A stretch of DNA of 64,000 bases. It comes from Allodiplogaster sudhausi (taxonomy: Eukaryota > Nematoda > Chromadorea > Rhabditida > Diplogasteridae). Positions 1-10,495 of this stretch are shown here, piece by piece; position 1 is the stretch's first letter, and every line of letters starts with the position of its first letter. Below the pieces are notes generated by a model. That model worked only from the letters and a program-made list of their open reading frames with translations. It made no database searches and was not told where the DNA came from. The stretch covers positions 3,149,001 through 3,213,000 of the forward strand of contig CALZFC010000040.1 in assembly GCA_945643635.1 (NCBI GenBank). The letters are read 5' to 3'. A program made the position numbers and the translations under genes.

Positions 1-310
1 TAGGTGCTAGGAAGCTTTCACGCTCTGTTAAGTGCCGGGTTAAAGTATCGGTCTAATTTTAATAAGCCCCGACCCTTCGAAAAGCAACAAACTTGTGCAT
101 ATAACAAAGCCGTCATTGTTAGTATGAAACATGGACAAACGTTCTCCGGGTTCTTTTGCAACTTGCCTTGCGACCACCCAATTTTGCACGAGATTTCTGC
201 GACGCGTGGAGAAGTCGCGCATGTTATACAGTAAGCTGAAGCTTTTCTAACATGCACATCAAAGCCACTTGAATGATGCGATATTTACAAGAATTGTCTA
301 TGTTTTAGAC
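1..310. other. Left edge, continuation of ion-channel gene
   Basis: The minus-strand ion-channel gene has an open splice donor at the low end of its last recognised exon (311), so its M3-M4 loop and M4 helix should lie here or beyond the window. Open frames exist on both strands, but none gives a clear fourth membrane helix. I assign no exon. Confidence 0.4.
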
Positions 311-2442
311 CTGCAATACGTGGTATAATCATGACTGACGTGTTCTTTCGCAGCTGCTGCTGCATGTACTTGAGGATGGCGAGTTTTATGAGCGAGAAGA
401 AGACAATGCAGAAGCACACTCCTGACAGGGTGACATTCCTCTTTAGTTAAAGTAACAACGGAAACCAACCGAGGTAGACATCCATCGCCTTGAGATAGCT
501 GACTCGAGGCATCACTTCGTTGTAAGAGAACAAGAGGAAGGTTATCGTCAGAATGATCGAGATCATATCCTGCATACCGATTAGAGAGAGGATACTGAGA
601 GAGAGAGAAAAGAAGATTGATACCTGGAAGGAAGTCTCGTTCTCCATCCAAAGACACACCCACGAAGTGATGACGACTGCCGTGGAAGGGACGATCAGTT
701 GGAGGAAGCAGAAGCCAGCAGCACGCGAGAAGAGGAAACACACGTAAAGACGAGAGTAGTCGCCTGCGAGAACGAGAGGGTGCCTTCTCATCAAAGAAGA
801 ATGTATCAGAATGCTGACCTGTGGCATACTTCTCCATCCGACTGGTTACAAATGCGGACTGGATACGGTAGTCAGGCAAGGATACTTTCTGGAGACGGAG
901 AGCACTGATGTCGCCGGTGGACCAGGCATAGCGGACCAGGTCAGCTGTGTGGCCGTCTAAAGGGAAGAGACTTCTGGGAGGAAGAGCCTAGCACGTCGTG
1001 GAAGGCCTCCAGGGAAACTGCTCTTGATCTTTTGTGTGTGCGAAATGCATGATTCCGACGAGGTGAAAATGACCCCAGAAGGAGAAATAAAAGCTAACAG
1101 CTTTCGATGCCAAGTTTGCATAGTTGCGTGTCGAAAGGGAAGAGAGTGAGATCCATGGCACAGCTCAGGACGAGCGAGAGCCGGCGACTGAACAGGATCC
1201 GCCCGTCTTCTCGGAGCCTCAACTTTTTCGTATTCAGGAAAAGATACGTTCAAATAAAAAAGATAATAATTCCCGTAATAACAAAATTTTAAAAGCAAAA
1301 TAAGAAATAGCGAATGAGCCACCTGAGAAGAGAGCGATGAGTGACACTCTGCTTGCGAGGATTCTTGGAAGCGATGGCATTCGGGACGAAGGTGTCGGGG
1401 TGCCAGAGGAAGTTCGAGTACGACTCGTGCAGAGAGATCTCCGTCTGAATATATGCTCTCGGAAACCCAAATGACGCAAAAAGAGAGAAGCGCATGCTCT
1501 TTGTTGAAAAAAGAGTGTGTGAGTGAGAATGAGAGAGTGAGATCGAGATTGAAAGGGAGAGAAAGAGAGAGAAAGAGAAAGAGAGAGAGAGAGAGGAGAG
1601 AGAGAGTAAGACAGAGAGAGATGAGTAAGATAATGAATGAGTGAGAGAATGAAAGCGTGAGGGAGAGAGAGTACAAGTGAGTGGGAGGGAGAAAGCACGA
1701 ACATATGAAAGCGAAACGACCGATCTAATTTTAACCTTGTTCTTAAATTTGTCCTTCTGGTACTTAAGACGAGGATCTCGCCATGATTCCCGATAGAAAA
1801 TCTCGAGCGCATAATCCTTGAGAATGCTAGTGAAATGATTATATTCCCAAACAGAAAGATAAAGCTGACCATTGTGATTTCCGAGACGGATCGGATGTTG
1901 CTGACAACAATTGAAACCTTCACTTCGACAGGACCTAAAACATTAACCGCACATTGGTGTTTTCACTCGAATCTCCTTAAAAGATCTCTGTAAAATGCAC
2001 ATGTCATGTTCTTCATAAACATGAGAGCACTCTCGTCTCTAGATCTGCTTGATAATCGTGCAGCTCCAAGAAAGACAAATCTTCTAACCTCCGTTCGGTC
2101 CCTCGGGACACTGACGGTGATCGTATTTGATAGCACGCAGGAAACGGAGAAAGTCGCGAGTTTCACTGCACGAGCATGAGTAAGGTAAATAAGAGTTAGA
2201 GTAATGGAAGGAAGAACAGACCCTTGTTGGAAGATGCTCTCTTGGTTGAATCGGTCATCGTCTTCCTCATCGTCCAACTCTTCTTCCGCGTCAAAATCCA
2301 TGTCAAGAATAGTCTTGTACTTCGATGGCGCAGAGTGAACCTGTGAGAATTTTAACAATTGGTTGACAAGAGACATGAAACGAACCTTCTCAAGCGATGT
2401 AATGAAGAGAAGCAGAACGAAGATGCAGTGGAGTTGCCGCAT
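311..2442 (-). CDS. Cys-loop ligand-gated ion channel subunit (3' part missing)
   Basis: Eleven phase-compatible exons: 2442-2386, 2340-2222, 2165-2089, 1934-1870, 1816-1736, 1444-1323, 1217-1099, 956-819, 763-624, 569-470 and 421-311, about 376 residues. It opens with a signal peptide ([16 protein letters not shown]), then an acidic stretch ([11 protein letters not shown]). The extracellular ligand-binding domain shows [24 protein letters not shown] and the Cys-loop [16 protein letters not shown]1 is [18 protein letters not shown] followed by [20 protein letters not shown]2 ends [15 protein letters not shown], and M3 begins [14 protein letters not shown]. The family is pentameric plasma-membrane channels gated by neurotransmitters. 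The M1 and Cys-loop resemble the anion-channel branch, but the usual M1-M2 PAR motif is absent. Ligand and ion selectivity cannot be read here. The gene runs off the left edge. Confidence 0.85.
1538..1680 (+). repeat. (GA)n-rich microsatellite in ion-channel intron
   Basis: Purine-only GA/GAAA/GGA tract in the intron between the 1816-1736 and 1444-1323 exons of the minus-strand channel gene. It creates long Ser/Leu- or Arg/Glu-rich open frames that are not genes. Confidence 0.8.
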
Positions 2443-2565
2443 TCTTCTTCCACAAGTCACAATTATGCGTTCGTGAGGTGACAGTGAAGGTTACGAGCAC
2501 TTCTGACGCTAGCAACTTTGTGACAGAAGGAGCAGAAAGTGGGAGATGCGCGTAGAGTGAGGAAG

Positions 2566-2601
<36 letters not shown>

Positions 2602-2924
2602 GAGAGAACGGGAACGAGAAGAGAGAGAGAGAGAGAGAGAGAGAAGGGAAGAAGGGAAGAAAACGAGAGAGAATTGGAACGAGAAGAGAGAAAGAATAGA
2701 AAAAGAACACATGCTATGCATATGTAGAAGGGAAACCCGGTCAGAGATAAACAGGGTAAATGCAGACGAAGACGGCTGAGCACGTGCGGCGAATCCTAAA
2801 GTGCGCGCAAAAATCTGCATAGGAAAGTGCGGCTGTTCTGACACAAAATTGGGAGTAAAGGTTGGCAATGACGAGTTGTTCATGAGAGAGAGAGAGAGGA
2901 GAGAGAGCAGAAAAAGGAGTGAAC

Positions 2925-2956
<32 letters not shown>

Positions 2957-5778
2957 GAAGCGAGCGGAAAAGGAGAGGGGCAGACAGTTAGTAGCGAAGA
3001 GAGGGGAAGAGAGAGCAGATGGATGCAGAGAATATGGGGGGACAAAGAAATAATGTGAAGCAGTGACGAAGCAATACCGAAGGTTAGCGATGAAGGCGGA
3101 GCCAGGAATTAGAGGGCGTGAAAGTGGAAAGTGGAGTTCTGGAGAAGGGCTGATTTCCTATTCACATTGACATTCAATCCACTGAACAGATCCGAAAGAA
3201 GACAAACACCTTCTTAGATTTGGCATACCGAAAGGAACGGATCGGAAAGCCATTTTCCAGTTCAGCTTTCTATTTGGTTGTCAGAAAGCTTTTAGGAGAA
3301 TTCATAGAACATATATTAATGCCAAAAAACTTGACCATTGTGTTCAAATATATTACAGTGTTATATTACTTTGGTGAAATGATGGTTCTAACAAACCATA
3401 AAGAAGCAATGAACTCGAAAGTATGTAAGTGACGAATTGCAAGTGGACTACGACATTATCCATTCGTTTTTTGGTGGCATATTCGAGAAGCGGCGAAAGA
3501 CGAAGATCCGAGCGGGGAGATCTGCATCTCAATTGAGCGTTTCCATATCCACATGGATATAATCAAATTCCAAGGACATCTCCATCTACACAGCGCATGC
3601 AGGTGAAGATGGCCAAGGGGGCATTGAACCCTCTCGCAGGCTCTTTTTATACTTGTAGACTTCCCAGAGGACTCCCCTCTCCTCTACTACTCAGGAGGAC
3701 ACTCGCACTCCTCTCTTCCCTTTCAGACAACGCCACGCAATGCGCTTCAGTGAATCCGAGTCAACCACAACGAAGACGGCATGAACATGGAAAGGAGAGA
3801 GGGGGAAGAGAGAAAGAGTGGAAGATAGAGAGCAGACGTGGTTGATGCTATTTATCACTACTCTGAACAAGTTTGCATGAATCTATATAAATAGATACAT
3901 AGATTGGTCTTCAAAGCATAGCAGCAATACGATAAATGTATCAAAAATACATTAATATTACGAAGACTTGTGTAAATGTCCAAGTTTCCTAACTCGGGCG
4001 TCGTCTTCCATTTTGTTGCGAAGGTCTCAGCACCAGTTCACGTTTAGCGTTGTGACATGTACTTCATCAACTTAGACGTTATGTAAGGAAATGTGAAACA
4101 AAGAAAAAGAGAAAGAAGTGAGTAATAAGGTGGATTAGCGAGAATGTGAGAGACAGAAAGTGAGAGGGAGAGAGGACGACAATGAGGTTTAGAGAAGGAG
4201 AAGAGAAGGAGAGATGGAGAGGGAGAGAGAGCGCGATAGAGAGAGATGTTAGCTAACTGCTTCTGGGTCTTTGAAGAGTAAAGAATGCGCTTGAAGCCAC
4301 TTCATAGAATTACTAAGAAGGGTTACTAAAGAGGTGGGCAAAATGTCTCCTTAAATGGCTTGGAATAGGATGAGACTATCCGGTGGAAGCACCCTTAAAT
4401 AGTGGAATTTAAAGTGGAACAAGGCAAGGGAATAGCTGAGAAGAAGAATCTTTCAGATAGGAATTGAAATGACGGAAGAGAAAAAGGGAAGAGAGAGGTA
4501 CGGCGAAGCAGGCAAAGAAAGGAGAAGTTGCAGGGGTGGAGTCTGACCCAGCGGATTACCATCGAAGAAGATGGCGGAGTCCCATTCGAGGAAGAAGAAT
4601 TATGCGCTGCCATAACAGCAGATGATAACTTCCTGCTATTCACCATCCGAGTTCTTTTTATCATTCCAGATCATCTCCTTCCCCAAGTTTTCTTCTGATT
4701 CTTTCCGCTTTCACATTATTTGAATAAAAGCCTGAAAAATTTGTGATGAATTTATCTTTCGCAAACAACAACAATAAAACTCTTTTAAGGGACACATTCT
4801 TCACACTGAGTCTTCAATCCTTAAGTTTAATCAGTTCCGCTCGTTTTATCCAACTTTCGCATTTCCGTATTTTTCCTTAAACGCACAAAGATTTTGTGAG
4901 CGGAAAGCGAAGAATTCGTTTTAAAATTGGAAAGATTGCGAAATCAGGAAACTTTCTGTCTTTGTCCTTTCAATCCTCTACTCAGCAATCTTCTTTCTTC
5001 TCTTTCTCTTACAGTCTCTACTTCGTCTCTATTTAGTTTGTTCCTAACTCGTAATCTGGTTGGCTGAAGTGTCGCAGGGGCAACAAAACAGAAGAAGGGA
5101 AGCGACCCCCTCTGGGCAGCTCTGGCATTCAATGGAGCGGCTCATGCAAAAGAAGACTGCCTCTGCCAAAATGCGGGGCGAACTCATCTGCTCTCGGGGC
5201 TCTCCTCTTCTTGCTACTTTATGAGGAGATACGGAAAGTGAACAAGCCTTAGGGCATTCTTCAGACGCCAGAATTTGATTTGTGCCTTGTCGACAGAAGA
5301 GAGAGTGCAAGAGTGAGAGAGGAGAGAGAGTAAGAGAGAGAGAGACTGTTGGAAAAAAGAGAGAGAAAATGAGTAGAGTGAAAGTTATTGACAGAGAGAT
5401 AGAGAATCCGAGAAGCAGAAGAGATTGAAATGGAGTGTTGTACGAAAGAGAGGAGGAAATCTGGCCCGGATTGGAGAGAATAGATTACATTGCTTTTTTT
5501 TCGTTTACAGTCTGCCGTGAACATCCCAGAGGCGATTATTTATTGCGTTTATTCGGCATTGCGATGGCATGGGCTGTTATTAGATTGCAACATTGTACAT
5601 ACAACTATCGTAAATTCACAGTTCAACGAGATATTGTTTAAAACATTGAAAACAACCTGCGATTCTTCAAATACTTGCATCAAACTATTGTAAAGCTGGG
5701 TTCCAACAATCATATCACAGAATTTATGACTAGGTAACTGTAAATATGTATGTATATGTATATATATATATATATATA
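2443..5778. other. Gene-poor spacer with GA microsatellites
   Basis: Upstream of the channel gene. It holds GA tracts at about 2571-2644, 2881-2957 and 4144-4245, AT-rich stretches, and a TA-dinucleotide run just before the foldback element. Open frames are low complexity or lack splice-supported homology. A GC-richer patch at 5050-5260 could be an isolated exon, but I recognise nothing in it. Confidence 0.5.
2571..2644 (+). repeat. (GA)n microsatellite
   Basis: Two near-pure GA runs separated by a short interrupted segment. Confidence 0.85.
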
Positions 5779-6186
5779 CAGTCCCACTCAACATTGTTGG
5801 GTCCGGTATTAATAGTATTAATAGTATTAATATAAATAATACAAAATGGAATAGCGCGCTGAATACGCATTTTCGTGCCATTTCGCGTAGGAGTTTAACT
5901 ATTTCGACCATGGAGATTACGGCTGTGAAGACCGTTTTCAAAAATATGCTGAAATGGCAGAGATCTCATAATATTGCATTTAATTTGGCCGTGTATGGGT
6001 TCCAAACGGGCTGGCTTCAACTCCTGGACTACAAAGTGCAAAATAAAGTGAAATTTTCAGAGCACTTCTTACGTTTTTTGAGTTTCTTGTTTTATTTCGT
6101 TTGAGTTTCTCATTTTGTTTATGTATAAACGACGAAAAAAAAAGCAAAAAAAAATTTTCGTGCTTGCAAAAATCTGTTCTCAAAAG

Positions 6187-6260
6187 GGTATCGAACCGAG
6201 ACCTCAAGATTGCCGGTCAAAGACTTACCAATACTCTACAGACGGTACGAAGCGATCTGC
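6187..6260 (-). other. tRNA-like segment in left arm of foldback element
   Basis: Mirror copy of the segment at 6781-6839. The pol III B-box reads GGTTCGATACC on the minus strand (6187-6197). A tRNA-like anticodon/variable region lies upstream in transcription direction. Confidence 0.5.
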
Positions 6261-6342
6261 TGATACCTTTCTTTGGACAGCGTCGATTGCCTCACAAAGG
6301 AAACGTCGATTCTGAACACTCTCTGTTTCATACTTTAGTGGG

Positions 6343-6346
<4 letters not shown>

Positions 6347-6388
<42 letters not shown>
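6347..6388 (+). repeat. (GA)n microsatellite inside foldback element
   Basis: Pure GA run at the inner end of the left arm, mirrored by a CT run at about 6643-6681 at the inner end of the right arm. Confidence 0.9.
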
Positions 6389-6391
<3 letters not shown>

Positions 6392-6640
6392 GAAAGAGGC
6401 GTAAGAAGGTGCAGCGTCGACTACATCTACTCTGCGTTTCAATCTGAAGCTACGGTATGACGTTAGACCAACGATTTTTTTCTTCTCATTGTCAGCTAAC
6501 AGCACCTACACCTTCTTTCACCTCTCTCTTTCGCCCTCTCTCTATCTCTTTCTCTCTCTCGCTCTCTATTTCTCGCTCCACGGGTCTCTCTTTCTCTTTC
6601 TCCCTCTCTCCCTCTTTCTCGTTCTCTCGCATTCCCTCCT

Positions 6641-6686
<46 letters not shown>

Positions 6687-6780
6687 CCACTAAAGTATGA
6701 GCGAACGTGTTCAGAATCGACGTTTCCTTTGTGAGGCATTCGACGCTGTCCAAAGAAACGTATCATCAGATCTGTTCGTA

Positions 6781-6839
6781 CCGTCTGTAGAGTATTGGTA
6801 AGTCTTTGACCGGTAATCTTGAGGTCTCGGTTCGATACC
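6781..6839 (+). other. tRNA-like segment (pol III B-box) in right arm of foldback element
   Basis: GGTTCGATACC at 6829-6839 is a perfect B-box. It is preceded by GACCGGTAATC...GAGGTC, which resembles a tRNA anticodon arm plus variable loop, and by a degenerate A-box-like GTAGAGTATTGG. I could not complete a cloverleaf with an acceptor stem, so this is a tRNA-derived relic rather than a functional tRNA gene. Confidence 0.5.
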
Positions 6840-7314
6840 CTTTTGAGAACAGATTTTTGCAAGCACGAAATTTTTTTTTTGCTTTTTTTCGTCGTTTATA
6901 CATAAACAAAATGAGAAACTCAAACGAAATAAAACAAGAAACTCAAAAAACGTAAGAAGTGCTCTGAAAATTTCACTTTATTTTGCACTTTGTAGTCCAG
7001 GAGTTGAAGCCAGCCCGTTTGGAACCCATACACGGCCCAATTAAATGCAATATTATGAGATCTCTGCCATTTCAACATATTTTTAAAAACGGTCTTCACA
7101 GCCGTAATCTCCATGGTCGAAATAGTTAAACTCCTACTCGAAATGGCACGAAAATGCGTATTCAGCGCGCTATTCCATTTTGTATTATTTATATTAATAC
7201 TATTAATACTATTAATACCGGATGTTGAGCGGGACTGTATAACAAGAAAGAATAAATGGACTCTCTTCATAGCTTGGCAAGAAGACGTTCTCGTGGCCCT
7301 CTCATTCTCTCTCT

Positions 7315-8105
7315 CTAACGAGTGGCGTAACAAGCAGATCCTTGCGCAGGAATCATACCGACGATGTTCGAGAGAATCTCGCAGGTAAACTGGAACTCGT
7401 TAACTTGGAAGAGGTTCACGGCAGCGCAGTCGAATTGAATGCAGGCCTCCTTGCACTGCCCGATGTCCTGCCAAGAAGGTATTCATTTAATATTTTCATT
7501 TATATGTATGTGTATCCTGTAAATTTTCACGAATACTAGAAGTAGTATAATTTGTCAGGATTAGCAGGATCGTACCCTGACGTTGTCGACCTGGTAGACC
7601 TTACCGCCCTTGCACTCGGTTTGCTGGTGGAGGAAGTAGGGACGGCCGCCCAGGTACTGACTGTACGGCAGAGCTGTATAAAGATAGAATAGAGAGAGAG
7701 AGAGAATAGATTCAAACCGTTATTGGCTCTGTGCCAACAAACCATTTTTTGCTTCCGCCATGACTCACACTCCCTTCTCACAAACACAAAAAGGGAAAGG
7801 GAGAGATCAAATGAGGTTGCTTGCTTCATCATATAAAATATTCAAACAGACTCTAAACGAGATATGATTAAAATAAAAGATGAACGAATGTGCTCAGCGA
7901 TAGAAGGAGAAGAATTTGACTGAAGAATTCCTGTATTCTGAAATGTAAAAATGCAACATGAATTAAATTTGAAGGAAATTTTGACTAGCAAAAGCAGAGG
8001 AAAGGACGTGGACAGTGGACACGGAAACTTACTGATACACGTACTTGCCAGCTGGAAAAGACAAAGGAAGGAGAGGAGAGCGGCGACGGGAGAGCGGCCG
8101 GCCAT
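7315..8105 (-). CDS. Small secreted PAN/apple-like protein
   Basis: Three exons, 8105-8033, 7673-7576 and 7467-7315, join in phase to 107 residues with an ATG start and TAG stop. The start gives a clear signal peptide (MAGRSPVAALLSFLCLFQLAS). The mature part reads YSQYLGGRPYFLHQQTEC...VYQVDNVRDIGQCKEAC, then FDCAAVNLF...FTCEILS. The spacing C...C-x3-C...C-A-x-V...F-x-C resembles a minimal PAN/apple fold, which binds protein or carbohydrate outside the cell. The assignment rests on cysteine spacing and the CAAVNLF-like core only. The intron acceptors end TACAG and GGCAG. The protein is unusually short, with a single domain and nothing else. A different small Cys-rich secreted family is possible. 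Confidence 0.7.
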
Positions 8106-9941
8106 TCTGAGGAATCTAGGTAAAGGAAGTCTCAGATTAAAGAGAGTTCTCTTTGATTAGGAATCAAAACACTCAGCTTCATGTTTGCATTCAGCAAACA
8201 AATAACAAAAAGTCAACAGCCTCCGTTAGACAACGAGGCAGCTTGCGAAAAGATCACGGTTACAACACAAAACGATTGTAGATGATGGAAGTTTTGAAAC
8301 TTATTTTAAAAAAAATATCGAATAACCATTTTTAGGAGATATATGGACAAGAATGAAGGGATCATAAATGGATAATAAAAAACTATGAAGAGAGTCAATG
8401 ATTATTGGCTTAAAAGGGGCTCTTGAATTCTAGTCATGATTGCATGTGATTTAGAGACACGCGACTATTATGGCCAGGAAAATTCAAATATTATTGAATT
8501 TCGTGCTCCTTTAACCTTGGTTGCACTGCGAGAGACAGTTTTGTAAAAACATGCATGTAATATGTACGTATGTATGAATCAGTAGGCACTGGGTCATTCA
8601 GGGTTCCCAATTGAAATGTGTTCCACAAAAAGAAGCAACTAGTTAAAGGCATTTTATATTAATAATAAAAAGAGATGAATAGGGGGCCAAAGTGGGATAT
8701 GAGTAATGAAGCGATGACTGTGGAAGTGAGAAGGGAAAGAGGGTGAGTTCATCACTTGGCCAGTCAGAATCTCAGCTAGGCACACAGAGGCAGACACGGA
8801 AGGACTCGGCCCTCTCAACCTCGCTCCTGGCTTCGCCCGAGGCACTTTTGTACGCTCACGGCGAAGGTGGCCCCAGGGCTCGTATCGTGTATTTGCACAT
8901 AAGGACGCTAGTGAGAGAGAGAGAGGGAGGGCGAAAGACTGACGTGGGCATTCTGATGGAATGATTGGGAATACAGAGAGAGTCAGCCAGTCAGAGAAAC
9001 GAGCGAGAGTGGAGGAAAAAGAGAAAAAGAGTGAGCAAAGTGAGTTCTCCTGGTGAAAACGAATGCAGGTATGACTGTATGGTTGTGAACAACGGGCAGC
9101 CCCCCGTTATGATCCGAGAGTGAGAGAAGGAGTGGGAGGGAGGGAGAAAGAGAGGGAGAGAAGGAGTGGGGAGGGAGGGAGAAAGAGAGGGAGAGAAGGA
9201 AAATAGAGAGAAAGAAGAATGGGGTTAGATTGGCAGAGTGAAGTTGATAGAGCGAGAGAGAGAGTGGAAACAACAGCCGTGTGATTAAGTGAGAGACACA
9301 GAGATAGAAAGAGAAATCATGATAGAAAGAGGAACAGACTGAGAGATGCCAGACAGAGAGGGTGAAAGGGTTCTCTGTTCGGGTGAAGAGTTGAGCATAT
9401 TCCACCGAGCAGAACGACACGTGGCAACAAAGGAGAATGGCAGAGGTTGTTGAGGTTCCTTGCTTGGCACTTCCATTCCACTTCTGCCTGAGGCTCTACA
9501 AACAACCAGAAGAAAGGGACCTATGACTTTCTTCACTTTTAGGGGCATGACAAAGGACTGCAATGATAAACGAAAGAAAGAACCATTCTCGTGGATCGGC
9601 CGTAGCAAATCAATTTACAGTTACCCTTCCATTATTCCATTATACAAACAATTAATATAATAGTTTAGTGACGTTTTTATATCGCACCACTTTATAGAGA
9701 GAAGTTCCCGCTTTCACAATTCTATCACGGTTTATTCCAGGTCTTGTAATCCCATGTGTTTTTCAATTCGTCGATGCATCATCTCCCTTCCTTTTCTCTT
9801 CTCAAATCGGCGTCTCTTCAAATCCTACTTTATCGTTCTACTCCACACTCCGTACACAAAGTTTCTGCTCTTTTGGAAAGTTACTTTTCTCTCTCTGAGT
9901 TCTCGCTATGCTCTCTCTGTGCATATTTAATGTTCGCTATC

Positions 9942-10006
<65 letters not shown>

Positions 10007-10495
10007 TTCTCTCTCTCTCTCTCTCTCTAGAGTTCTAAATTCAAGCGAATTGGCTTTCCCTTTTAATATAGTGCTGCAATGTTTTCACTTGGAAGTGGCA
10101 ATTCCACACCATTCGCTGGCGAGGAATTGTCACTTCATTATTCATGCGGAACTACAGATTGCCGATTCGAGCAAAAAATGGCTGGCAACTGCATATATGC
10201 ATGTATTTACATATAAGCCCCCTGCTAACAGTGGATTCCATATTTTGTTCATAGCTAATTTTGCACTGAAAAATGCGTACCGAATATACTATAAACTGTT
10301 TATTTAGTTACTTAGCAAGATAATATAGAATGTCTCTAAAGACCACGCATATGCAGATTCCGTCTAATTGTGTTTGGTGCAAGGGCATGAAGTTTGCAAT
10401 CGTTTCACACTCTGAGAGTATTAAGTAGATAGAAGCAGACGATGAAAATGTTCGCATTGGGAGTACGCGAAAGCTGGGAGAGCATCTGCGGGTGT
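8106..10495. other. Intergenic spacer
   Basis: AT-rich sequence with GA-rich minisatellites at about 9115-9205 (two ~45 bp units) and a CTAT array. A GC-richer patch at 8750-8890 and another at 9400-9520 have open frames preceded by plausible splice acceptors, but I recognise no domain in either. Confidence 0.4.
9943..10007 (+). repeat. (CTAT)n tetranucleotide array
   Basis: About 16 near-perfect CTAT units, followed directly by a short CT run. Confidence 0.95.

Larger units (their letters stand above)
5779..7237. mobile_element. Foldback/TIR element, non-autonomous, TA target duplication
   Basis: A 1,459 bp element bounded by CAGTCCC...GGGACTG, with TA on both sides (5777-5778 and 7238-7239). 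Its two halves are long inverted repeats of about 0.57 kb: 5779 to about 6350 matches the reverse complement of about 6668 to 7237. The left arm has a short extra segment near its tip (about 5800-5810). A ~300 bp centre separates the arms and is itself flanked by (GA)n on the left and (CT)n on the right. No transposase is seen. The ends and TA duplication fit a Tc1/mariner/pogo-type non-autonomous element, which is inference. The arms contain a tRNA-like segment, listed separately. Confidence 0.85.

Noticed and set aside
2509..3058. Long open frames rich in Ser/Leu or Arg/Glu over GA/CT tracts (also near 6.5, 8.9-9.3, 16.4, 35.5, 47.4, 63.2 kb)
   Set aside because: They are translations of microsatellites in all frames, with no domain, splice context or start support.
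5910..6104. Open frames in the foldback arms (MEITAVKTVFKNMLKWQRSH-like)
   Set aside because: The same frame occurs in both inverted arms, is short, and matches no transposase motif. It is non-coding arm sequence.
6781..6839. Functional tRNA gene
   Set aside because: The B-box is perfect, but no acceptor stem or full cloverleaf could be drawn, and the segment is embedded in a transposon arm.
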